Shown here: positions 18,115-25,248 of the stretch, piece by piece
How the letters are laid out: every line of letters starts with the position of its first letter
Numbering within the stretch: the first letter of the stretch is position 1
From: Actinomadura luzonensis
GTDB lineage: Bacteria > Actinomycetota > Actinomycetes > Streptosporangiales > Streptosporangiaceae
NCBI RefSeq assembly: GCF_022664455.2
Contig: NZ_JAKRKC020000001.1
Location: forward strand, 62,001 to 126,000
Direction: 5' to 3'
DNA length: 64,000 nucleotides
The notes under the pieces: generated by a model
Told to the model about the DNA's origin: nothing
Seen by the model: the letters and a program-made list of their open reading frames with translations, nothing else
Databases searched by the model: none
Translations under genes and position numbers: made by a program

Positions 18115-19023
18115 ATGGCACGCAGGCTGCTGGCGATGGGCAACCCGGCCGCGGGCGGGGACGACGAGGAGACCCGGCGGGCGGTGCTCGACGTGCTCGC
18201 CGACGGGGCCGACGTGGTGTCCCGCGTTCTCGACGGGCCCGGCGACCTGGACCGGGCGCTGGCCGAGCACCCCGACCGCGACCCGGTGGTGCTCGGCGGC
18301 GACGGCACCCTGCACCGCGTGGTCGCCGCGCTGCTGGCCCGCGGCGAGCTGGAGCGCCGGCCGGTGGGCCTGATCCCGATGGGCACCGGCAACGACCTGG
18401 CCCGCACGCTCGGCATCCCGCTCGACCCGGCCGAGGCCGCGCGGGTGGTGCTGACCGGCGTCGAACGCCCGCTGGACCTGCTCGTCGCCCACGAAGGCGG
18501 CGGTGGTGGCGGTGCCGGCATCGTGCTCAACGCCGTGCACGTCGGCGTCGGCGCGGAGGCCAGCCGGCAGGCGACCCCGCTCAAGCCCGTCCTGCGCCGC
18601 GCCGCCTACGCCGCCGGCGCCCTGCTCGCGGGGGTGCGCAGCAGGGGCTGGCGGCTGCGGGTGCGGGTGGACGGCCGGCCGGTCGCCGACGGCCGGCGGC
18701 GCGTCCTCATGGTGGGGATCGGCAACGGCGCCTCCATCGGCGGCGGCACGCCGCTCGCCCCCGACGCGCGGCCGGACGACGGGCTGGCGGACGTCATCGT
18801 CTCCTACGCCGTCTCGCCCGGGGCGCGGCTGGCGTACGGGGTGCTGCTGCGGCTCGGACGGCACCCGCGGCGCGAGGACGTGGCGACGTTCCGCGGGCGC
18901 GAGGTGGTGATCGAGGGCGAGCCGGTGCCCGCCAACGCCGACGGCGAGCTGCACCCGCCCGCCGCCCGCCGCTCCTGGACCCTGCGCCCGGCCGCCTGGC
19001 GGATCATCGCGCCGCCCCCGTGA
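18115..19023 (+). CDS. Diacylglycerol/lipid kinase family protein
   Basis: 302 residues of the DAGK catalytic fold (YegS/DgkB type). The nucleotide loop VVLGGDGTLHRVV lies near residue 62 and IPMGTGNDLARTLG near 90; the C-terminal beta-sandwich closes with PANADGELHPP. It would phosphorylate a lipid such as diacylglycerol or a sphingoid-like base at the membrane surface. ATG 18115 follows GGGAGGGG at about 4 nt. A GGGGGG stretch (residues 126-131) is a loop expansion. It is downstream of the AlkZ-like gene, with no evident functional link. Confidence 0.9.
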   Translation: MARRLLAMGNPAAGGDDEETRRAVLDVLADGADVVSRVLDGPGDLDRALAEHPDRDPVVLGGDGTLHRVVAALLARGELERRPVGLIPMGTGNDLARTLGIPLDPAEAARVVLTGVERPLDLLVAHEGGGGGGAGIVLNAVHVGVGAEASRQATPLKPVLRRAAYAAGALLAGVRSRGWRLRVRVDGRPVADGRRRVLMVGIGNGASIGGGTPLAPDARPDDGLADVIVSYAVSPGARLAYGVLLRLGRHPRREDVATFRGREVVIEGEPVPANADGELHPPAARRSWTLRPAAWRIIAPPP

Positions 19024-19033
19024 CCCCTCCCCG

Positions 19034-19079
19034 CCGCCCTCGTGACTTCTTGCGGGCCGCCCTCGTGACTCCTTGCGGG
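19034..19079. repeat. 23-bp tandem duplication in a gene tail
   Basis: Two adjacent 23-bp units (19034-19056 and 19057-19079) differ at one base. They lie in the 96-bp space between the converging lipid kinase and LtrA genes. No hairpin typical of a terminator is evident. This looks like a simple slippage duplication. Confidence 0.8.
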
Positions 19080-19119
19080 CCGCCCCCGTAACCCCGTCCG
19101 GCCTCGTGGTCGTTGCCGG

Positions 19120-20331
19120 TCAGACCTCACGCAGGTCGCGGCGCTGCTCGGCGTACCGGGTGGTCTCCACGGCGACCAGCGCGACGAGGACGAGCACCAG
19201 CCCCGCCAGCCCGGCCAGCGGCGGCATCATGATCGCCACGGGCAGGCCCACGAGCAGCGCCGCCACGGCGACCAGCCGCGGCAGGCTGAGCACGGCGTGC
19301 ACCCGCGCCCCGAACAGCACGTGCCCGCCCAGGTACAGCGCGGCCCCGCCGTACAACGCCGGCGCGTAGAAGCCGCCGAGCGCCGCGCCCTCCCCCGCGT
19401 GGGCCAGCACGCCCTCCACACCGAGCGCGGTGACGACGATCCCGGCCACGATCGGGAAGTGCCCGTAGGTGTAGGCCTCCACGACCATCTTGACGCGGAT
19501 CGCGCCGAGCGTGCGCACCAGCCGGTGCTCGGCCGCGAGCGCCACCACGTCGAAGTACAGCCACCACAGGCACAGCGCCACCGCCATGCCGAGGACGGCC
19601 GCGGCCAGCAGCGGAGCGCCGATCGCGCTCCCGGCCGCGCCGACCCCGATGGCCGCCACCGACTCCCCGATGGCCAGCAGCACGAACAGCCCGTGCCGCT
19701 CGCACCAGTGCGCCGCGCTGTGCACCCGCCAGTTGCCGCGCCGCGAGGTCAGGTACGTGCCCGCCCAGTCCACCCCGAGCGCCGCCGCGAACAGCAGCGT
19801 CTGCGTCCAGCCGCCGAGCAGCGCCCCCGCCACCAGCGGCGGCACGCCGGCCAGCAGGGTGGCCCACGACAGCGCGAGCTGGCGCCGCAACCCCTGGTCC
19901 TCGCCCGCCGCCACCCCGTAGACGGCGAGGTGCACGACGCGCACCAGCAGGTACGCGCCCACCAGCACGAGCGGCCCGGACAGCCCGCCCGGCGCGTCGT
20001 GCCACGCCTCGGGGACGGTCAGCGCGACCACGAACACCGCCGCGGTCGCCACCGCCATCCCCGCCCGGACCACGCCTTCGTCGGCGCGCGCCTGGTTGCC
20101 GAGCCAGGTGTAGGCCTCCCACGTCCACCACAGCAGCGCGAGCAGCAGCAAGCCCTGCAGCAGGCCATGGGCGCTGTGCTCGTGCGCCATGAGGGCGGTG
20201 ACCCGGGTCGCCGCGAAGACGAAGACCAGGTCGAAGAAGAGCTCGAAGGTCGTCGCCCGGTGGTTCTCGCCGGTCGGGCGCGCCGTGCCCGCGAGGCGTG
20301 GGCGGCGCCGCGGGTCCCCCTGGTCGGCCAT
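19120..20331 (-). CDS. Low temperature requirement protein A (LtrA) family
   Basis: 403 residues, about 12 membrane helices. The LtrA start signature is TTFELFFDLVFVFA (residues 27-40), with WWTWEAYTWLGNQ and the charged ERHGLFVLLAIGES loop further on. LtrA was named from a Listeria mutant that fails to grow in the cold; biochemical function is unknown. ATG 20331 follows GGAAGGAGTG; an upstream ATG at 20358 is possible but lacks a ribosome site. It is divergent from the P450 at 20535. Confidence 0.9.
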   Translation of the reverse strand: MADQGDPRRRPRLAGTARPTGENHRATTFELFFDLVFVFAATRVTALMAHEHSAHGLLQGLLLLALLWWTWEAYTWLGNQARADEGVVRAGMAVATAAVFVVALTVPEAWHDAPGGLSGPLVLVGAYLLVRVVHLAVYGVAAGEDQGLRRQLALSWATLLAGVPPLVAGALLGGWTQTLLFAAALGVDWAGTYLTSRRGNWRVHSAAHWCERHGLFVLLAIGESVAAIGVGAAGSAIGAPLLAAAVLGMAVALCLWWLYFDVVALAAEHRLVRTLGAIRVKMVVEAYTYGHFPIVAGIVVTALGVEGVLAHAGEGAALGGFYAPALYGGAALYLGGHVLFGARVHAVLSLPRLVAVAALLVGLPVAIMMPPLAGLAGLVLVLVALVAVETTRYAEQRRDLREV

Positions 20332-20375
20332 GGCCGGACACTCCTTCCCCCAGATCATCTTGCCGACGGGAAAGG

Positions 20376-20392
20376 TTATAGGTGCTTATAGG
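20376..20392. promoter_or_regulatory. Direct repeat TTATAGG x2, one helical turn apart
   Basis: TTATAGG occurs at 20376-20382 and 20386-20392, ten bases apart on the same face of the helix, inside the divergent region between LtrA (start 20331) and the P450 (start 20535). Tandem 10-11-bp spaced heptamers are typical of response-regulator or activator sites. On the minus strand TATAAC could serve as a -10 box for ltrA. No protein can be assigned. Confidence 0.3.
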
Positions 20393-20534
20393 GGGACGTC
20401 TTCGCCATTACCCGTTTTCACACGATTCCTTGGCCGCCGTGCGGCTCTTGCCCTCGCCGCCGCTTCGCACGACGATCGTGATCGGCAGACCGGCGCCGGG
20501 TCCCCCGGCGGCGAGGGACGGAGGACCGCCCGGC

Positions 20535-21710
20535 GTGAACGACCACCACGGCGACGCCCGCAAGATCCGGCGCGGGACCTTCCGCGCCACCTGCCCGGTC
20601 ACCCACGACGCCGACGGCCTGTGGCGGGTCACCGGCTACGCGGCGGCCAGGGCCCTGCTGCGCAGCGACGCCACCGTCCAGGCCGGGCTGGGCGTCGAGA
20701 CGGTGGCCAGGCTGCCCGCCCGCATCCGCCGCCCCGTCCTCTACCGGGACGGCCCCGAGCACCGCGAGGACCGCCGGCAGACCGCCCGGTTCTTCACCCC
20801 CCGCCGGGTGGACGAGCACTACCGCGGCCTCATGACCGAGGCCGCCGAGCGGCAGCTCGCCCGGCTGCGCGCCACGGGCGAGGCGCACCTGTCGGAGCTG
20901 AGCTTCGGCGTGGCGATCGAGGTGGCCGCCGCGATCATCGGGCTCACCGCGAGCAGCGCGTCCGGCCTGCGCGAGCGGCTGGAGCGCTTCTTCCCGGAGA
21001 AGTTCGGCAGGCCCGGCCTGACCAGCCCGCACGGCCTCTACTGGCTCGTCCGGCAGAACGTCAACTGGCTGCGCGTCTACCTGGCCGACGTCCGCCCGGC
21101 GATCCGGGACCACCGCCGCGAGCCGCGCGACGACCTCATCTCGCACCTGCTCGCCGAGGGCTGCAACGACGCCGAGATCCTCGGCGAGTGCCTGACGTTC
21201 GCCGCCGCCGGGATGGTGACCACCCGCGAGTTCATGGGCGCCGCGGCCTGGCACCTGTTCACCGACGACGCGCTGCTGGCCCGCTACCGGGCCGCCGCCG
21301 AGCCGGAGCGCCTGGCCGTGCTGCGCGAGCTGCTGCGGCTCGAACCCGTGGTGGGCCGGCTGCGCCGCCGCACCACGGCCGCCCTCGACCTGCCCGGCCC
21401 GGACGGCACCACGTCCCTGCCGCCGGGGGCCGTGGTCGAGGTGCTGGTGGACGCCGTGAACACCGACGCCCGCGCCGTCGGCGAGCGGCCGCTGTCGGTG
21501 TGCCCGGGCCGGGACGTGGACGCGGCACTCTCCTTCGGCGACGGCGCGCACCGCTGCCCGGGCGCGGGGGTCGCGATCCTGGAGACCGACGTGTTCCTGA
21601 GCCGCCTGTTCGCGCTGGAGGGGGTGCGGATGGCGGGGCCGCCGCGGGTCACGTTCGCCAACGACATCGGCGGCTACGAGGTCCGCGACCTGCGCGTCAC
21701 GCTCGGCTGA
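20535..21710 (+). CDS. Cytochrome P450 with atypical I-helix
   Basis: 391 residues. The heme loop FGDGAHRCPGAGVA with the axial Cys is near residue 338, and ExxR is in LRELLRLEP. The I-helix reads AAAGMVTTREF: the acidic residue that normally precedes the threonine pair (AGxE/DTT) is valine, which would weaken standard proton delivery and suggests a peroxygenase-like or non-hydroxylating chemistry. GTG 20535 with GGAGG 10 nt upstream is preferred over upstream ATG 20382, whose extra 51 codons are non-homologous. No redox partner is adjacent. Confidence 0.88.
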   Translation: MNDHHGDARKIRRGTFRATCPVTHDADGLWRVTGYAAARALLRSDATVQAGLGVETVARLPARIRRPVLYRDGPEHREDRRQTARFFTPRRVDEHYRGLMTEAAERQLARLRATGEAHLSELSFGVAIEVAAAIIGLTASSASGLRERLERFFPEKFGRPGLTSPHGLYWLVRQNVNWLRVYLADVRPAIRDHRREPRDDLISHLLAEGCNDAEILGECLTFAAAGMVTTREFMGAAAWHLFTDDALLARYRAAAEPERLAVLRELLRLEPVVGRLRRRTTAALDLPGPDGTTSLPPGAVVEVLVDAVNTDARAVGERPLSVCPGRDVDAALSFGDGAHRCPGAGVAILETDVFLSRLFALEGVRMAGPPRVTFANDIGGYEVRDLRVTLG

Positions 21711-21757
21711 GGCCACGGGCGAAATGTCCGCCCAGTGTCCGCCCGCCGTCCTGTCCC

Positions 21758-21775
21758 CGCCCCTTGACCGGGGCG
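21758..21775. terminator. Short GC hairpin between converging genes
   Basis: CGCCCC (21758-21763) pairs with GGGGCG (21770-21775) across a 6-base loop, in the 116-bp gap between the converging P450 and SDR genes. There is no T-run, so it is only a weak candidate for a bidirectional terminator. Confidence 0.35.
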
Positions 21776-21826
21776 AGAATCGAAGCCGGGAGACGCGCGA
21801 ACGCGGCGGTGCGGCCGGGTCCGCGG

Positions 21827-22615
21827 TCAGACCGTCTTGATCGCGCCGCCGTCGATGACGTAGTCGGCGCCGCTGACGCTGGCGGCGTGCGGCGAGGCCA
21901 GCCACGTCACCAGGGCGGCGACCTCGTCCGGCTCGATCAGCCTGCCGGTGGTCATGCCGGTGCCGGCCGGCAGGCCGGCCAGGAGCTGCTGCTGGTCCAC
22001 GCCGAGCGCGGCGGCCAGGGCGGCGCCGTACCCGTCCGGGGACTCCCACAGGGAGGTGCGGATCGCACCGGGGGAGATCGTGTTGACCCGCACCCCCTGT
22101 GGGCCGAACTCCTCGGCCAGCGCCTTGCCGAACGCGGTCAGCGCCGCCTTGGCGGTGCTGTAGGTGATCGGCCCGGCGTGCGGCAGGCGGGCGCTGTTGG
22201 ACGAGATGTTGATCACGTTGCCGCGCCTGCGCAGCAGGCTGGGCAGGGCGGCCCTGGTGGCGCGGACGGCGCTCAGCAGGTTCAGGTCGTGGTCGCGCCG
22301 CCAGTGCTCGTCGGTGGAGGTGAGGAACCCGCCGATCCGGCCCTCGCCGCCGTCGCCGCCGCCCACGTTGTTGACCAGCAGGTCGAGCTCGCCCAGCTCG
22401 GCCAGGGCCCGCTCGATCATCGCGCCGGGGCCGTCCGGGGTGGACAGGTCGGCGGTCAGCGCGATCGCGCCGGTCTCCTTCAGCTCGGGCGAGACCGTCC
22501 GGGCGGCGGCCACCACCCGGACGCCCTCCGCCGCCAGGGCCCGCACGACGGCCAGCCCCAGCCCCCTGCTCGCGCCGGTCACCACAGCGGTCGTGCCGTC
22601 GAGTCGCATGTCCAT
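21827..22615 (-). CDS. SDR family oxidoreductase
   Basis: 262-residue classical short-chain dehydrogenase/reductase. The cofactor loop TGASRGLGLAVV (residues 13-24), NNVGGG, catalytic Ser in NISSNSARL, the YSTAK active-site pair and the C-terminal SGADYVIDGG are all in place. The residue after the second strand (AARTVS) suggests NADP(H). ATG 22615 follows AAGGAGTTGGG. It is divergent from a TetR gene 113 bp away, and so is probably repressed by it. Substrate unknown. Confidence 0.93.
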   Translation of the reverse strand: MDMRLDGTTAVVTGASRGLGLAVVRALAAEGVRVVAAARTVSPELKETGAIALTADLSTPDGPGAMIERALAELGELDLLVNNVGGGDGGEGRIGGFLTSTDEHWRRDHDLNLLSAVRATRAALPSLLRRRGNVINISSNSARLPHAGPITYSTAKAALTAFGKALAEEFGPQGVRVNTISPGAIRTSLWESPDGYGAALAAALGVDQQQLLAGLPAGTGMTTGRLIEPDEVAALVTWLASPHAASVSGADYVIDGGAIKTV

Positions 22616-22728
22616 GGTCGTCCCAACTCCTTCGTCAACTGCGTCTTCATCGACACTGGAACCATAAGACCTGCAACACTAATGACGCAAGTCCGTGTGT
22701 AGCGGTGACGGTGTCGTATCCTTGTCCA

Positions 22729-23310
22729 GTGACGAAGGAGACGCCGCCCCGCGCGCTGAGGTCCGACGCCGAACGAACGGTCCGCACGATCCTGGAGGCC
22801 GCCGAGCGGGTGCTCAGCAGGAACCCGGCGGCCAGCATGGAGCAGATCGCCGAGGCGGCCGGGGTCGCGCGCACGACCGTGCACCGCCGTTTCGCCTCGC
22901 GGGACGCGCTGGTGTCCGCGCTCGCGTCCTGGGCGACCCGCCGCTTCGCCGAGGCCGTGGACGCCGCCAACCCCGAGTCCACGCCGCCGCTCGTCGCGCT
23001 CTACCAGATCACCGCGAACGTGCTCCGCGTCAAGATCGACTGGTCGTTCGCCATGGGCCTGGCCCCGGTCGCCGACGAGGCCGTCGCCCGCGTGCACGCC
23101 GACATCGAGGAACGCTGCGAGCGACTGTTCGCCAAGGCGCGCGAGGCCGGTGTGCTGCGCGCCGACGTCGATCCCTCCTGGGCCAGGCGCGTCTACTACG
23201 CGCTGATCCACGAGGCGGCGCAGTCGCGCGACGGCGACCCCGACGCGCTCGCCACCCGCCTCGTCGACACGCTGCTGCGCGGCGTGGGCACCGGCCAGGC
23301 CCTCACGTAG
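22729..23310 (+). CDS. TetR/AcrR family transcriptional regulator
   Basis: 193 residues. The N-terminal HTH spans about 10-60, with recognition helix region AAGVARTTVHRRFASRDALV. The C-terminal ligand domain is variable. The GTG at 22729 lies 6 nt after TATCCT, so the mRNA may be leaderless; GTG 22705 would add eight residues. It is divergent from the SDR gene, the standard arrangement for local repression. An imperfect inverted pair (CGACACTG 22651-22658 and CGGTGTCG 22709-22716) in the intergenic region may be the operator. Confidence 0.88.
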   Translation: MTKETPPRALRSDAERTVRTILEAAERVLSRNPAASMEQIAEAAGVARTTVHRRFASRDALVSALASWATRRFAEAVDAANPESTPPLVALYQITANVLRVKIDWSFAMGLAPVADEAVARVHADIEERCERLFAKAREAGVLRADVDPSWARRVYYALIHEAAQSRDGDPDALATRLVDTLLRGVGTGQALT

Positions 23311-23709
23311 CGCGGCGGCTCACGACCGCCCGGCCGAATGCCCCGGCGGAATGGCCGTAACTCGAACCCCCACTCACCCCCGCACCACACCCGTATCAGC
23401 TGGATCAGCAGCCCGAAATATCACAGCCCGCCGATCTCCCCGTGAACGACCCGATCAAGAAGCCCTTCAGCCCCCTCAACCCGATCAACAAAACCGCCCT
23501 CCACCTGCACGGACAGCGCAATTCTTCTTGATCGGATTACCCCTCGAACCCCCTCCCGCAAAGATTCTGGTCACAAACATTTCCCGAAATAACCGGTCTA
23601 TCGCATTGCCATTGACTGGAATTGTTGGAACATATGGGCAGAGTCACTGAGTGAGGTCCAGAGATCGTCAACCGCGAACGGGTTGCGGCGAGGGAAAGGG
23701 GCAACGCTC
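23311..23709. other. 399-bp AT-richer intergenic region
   Basis: This is the longest gene-free stretch in the first half of the window and is clearly less GC-rich than its surroundings. It holds a 12-bp inverted repeat (separate entry), a further partial copy of the arm (CCGATCAACA at 23481), and a possible promoter with TTGCCA and ACATAT near 23606-23636 ahead of the methyltransferase. An ORF can be drawn at 23351-23650 but it lacks third-position GC bias and a recognisable product, so I treat the region as regulatory. Confidence 0.6.
23451..23535. repeat. 12-bp perfect inverted repeat with 61-nt spacer
   Basis: CCGATCAAGAAG (23451-23462) is exactly reverse-complemented by CTTCTTGATCGG (23524-23535). 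The arms sit about 180 bp upstream of the DUF574 methyltransferase start. They could bind a dimeric regulator through looping, or pair in RNA. No transposase or target-site duplication accompanies them, so a small mobile element is unlikely. Confidence 0.7.
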
Positions 23710-24579
23710 ATGCACCAAAGGGCTGTCCGAAACCTGGCCAAGCTCGACACGACGCAGGCGAGAATGACGCGCATTTTCGACGCGGCGGCGGGCGGGAAGA
23801 ACAACTTCCAGGCGGACAAGGACATGGTGCGCCACTTCGAGCAAGCCGCTCCCGTCCTCACCACCGCCGCTCGCGCCGTCCTGCAGTTCCTGGCCCGGGT
23901 CGTCCACCATCTGGCCGCCGTCGAGGGCGTCGACCAGTTCATGATCATCGGCAGCGGCGTGCCCAGCGGCCTCCCGGCCGGCCGCCGCCTGCACGACATC
24001 GCCCGCCAGGCCTCGCCCAGCCCCGCCGTCCGCGTCGTGTACGTCGAGAACAACCCCATGGTCGTCACCATGGCCCAGGCCACCATCGAACCGTTCTCCG
24101 ACCTGGTGCGCGTCGTGGACGGCGACGCCCGCGAGATCGACGACATGCTCGGCGACCGGGTCGTGCAGACCTTCCTGGACTGGGACAGCCCCATAGCGGT
24201 GCTCCTGCTGTCCGCCCAGAGCCTGGACGACGAGGAGTACGCGCACTACGTCATCAAGCGGCTGCGCCACACCGCCCCGGCCGGCAGCTTCCTCGCCCTG
24301 GTCCACACCACGTTCGACGCCGTGCCCCCGGAGCTGCTCCCCGCCGTCCGCGACGTGCTCGCCATGACGCTCCCGCACCTCGCCATCCGGACGAAGGAGG
24401 AGGTCGAGGGTCTGCTGGACGGCCTGGACCTGGTGGACCCCGGCCTGGTCTGGGTCCCCCAGTGGCACCCCGGCACCGGCGACCCCGGCACCGGCGACCC
24501 CGGCACCGGCGACGACCTCGCCTGCGCCGACCAGCCGCCCACCTCCGGCAACTACGGCGCGGTGGCCCACATCCCGTGA
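23710..24579 (+). CDS. DUF574-type SAM-dependent methyltransferase
   Basis: 289 residues of the PF04672 family, abundant as paralogues in Streptosporangiales and Streptomyces. The start region ARMTRIFDAAAGGKNNFQAD is the family hallmark; the SAM loop is FMIIGSGVPSG and the acidic strand VVYVENNPMV. Methyl acceptors are unknown. ATG 23710 follows AGGGAAAGGGG; a TTG at 23683 is less likely. The C-terminus has three GTGDP units encoded by a 15-bp tandem repeat. It stands alone with its own promoter region. Confidence 0.88.
   Translation: MHQRAVRNLAKLDTTQARMTRIFDAAAGGKNNFQADKDMVRHFEQAAPVLTTAARAVLQFLARVVHHLAAVEGVDQFMIIGSGVPSGLPAGRRLHDIARQASPSPAVRVVYVENNPMVVTMAQATIEPFSDLVRVVDGDAREIDDMLGDRVVQTFLDWDSPIAVLLLSAQSLDDEEYAHYVIKRLRHTAPAGSFLALVHTTFDAVPPELLPAVRDVLAMTLPHLAIRTKEEVEGLLDGLDLVDPGLVWVPQWHPGTGDPGTGDPGTGDDLACADQPPTSGNYGAVAHIP
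24467..24511 (+). repeat. 15-bp x3 tandem repeat inside the DUF574 gene
   Basis: Three identical 15-bp units (24467-24481, 24482-24496, 24497-24511) encode GTGDP repeats in the C-terminal region of the methyltransferase, after the conserved fold. Identical codons in each copy indicate recent slippage. Confidence 0.85.
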
Positions 24580-24639
24580 CCCGCCCGGGCGGCCGTCCGG
24601 CATGATGGGGTGGGAATTCGGGAGGAAGGAAGCCACCAG

Positions 24640-25233
24640 GTGCGGCACGAGAAGAATCCCGTGCTCGCGGTGAGCCCAGGGCCGGCGGCGGGCGTGCGCG
24701 GGGCGATCGCGGCGAACCTGCGGCGCACCCGGCTGGCGCGCGGGTTCAGCGTCCGGGAGCTGGCCGAGCTGACCGGGGTCAGCAAGGCGCTCATCTCGCA
24801 GGTCGAGCGAGGGGTGGCCAATCCCACGATCGAGGTGCTGACGCGGCTGGCCGACGCGCTCGGGCTGACGTTCGCCGAGCTGACGCGGGTGCACCTGGCC
24901 GGGCCCGAGGTGATCAGGCGCGGCGAGGGCACGCCGGTGGCGGTGGGCGACACGGTGGTGCGCAGCCTGTTCGCGGCGCCGGACCGGCGGCGGTTCGAGC
25001 TGGCCGAGGGCGACCTGCCGCCGCACACGCGCAGCGCCAGGAGCGCGCACGGGCTCGGCTCGGTGGAGCACGCGTACGTGGTGGCGGGCGAGGTCACGGT
25101 CGAGACCGCCGACTGGTCGGCGCGCCTCGGCGAGGGCGACGCGATCCGGTTCGCCGCCGAGCTCGACCACGTCTACGTCACCGGCGAGGCGGGTTGCCGG
25201 GTGCTGACCCTGCTGTCGTTCAGCGAGGACTGA
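24640..25233 (+). CDS. XRE family regulator with C-terminal cupin domain
   Basis: 197 residues. The N-terminal Cro/XRE HTH lies at about 20-75 (FSVRELAELTGVSKALISQV), and a C-terminal cupin_2 sensor domain runs from about 120 to 190. This architecture belongs to small-molecule-responsive regulators such as PuuR/MmsR-like proteins that control amine, amino acid or sulfur uptake. The GTG at 24640 follows GGAGGAAGGAAG. It converges on the peptide ABC transporter operon with a 15-bp gap, so it may regulate that operon, though the gene order gives no direct promoter link. Confidence 0.9.
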   Translation: MRHEKNPVLAVSPGPAAGVRGAIAANLRRTRLARGFSVRELAELTGVSKALISQVERGVANPTIEVLTRLADALGLTFAELTRVHLAGPEVIRRGEGTPVAVGDTVVRSLFAAPDRRRFELAEGDLPPHTRSARSAHGLGSVEHAYVVAGEVTVETADWSARLGEGDAIRFAAELDHVYVTGEAGCRVLTLLSFSED

Positions 25234-25248
25234 GGCGGAGGGTCGCCG

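Noticed and set aside
23351..23650. 99-codon ORF in the AT-rich intergenic region
   Set aside because: No third-position GC bias, no ribosome site, spans the inverted repeat and no recognisable product.
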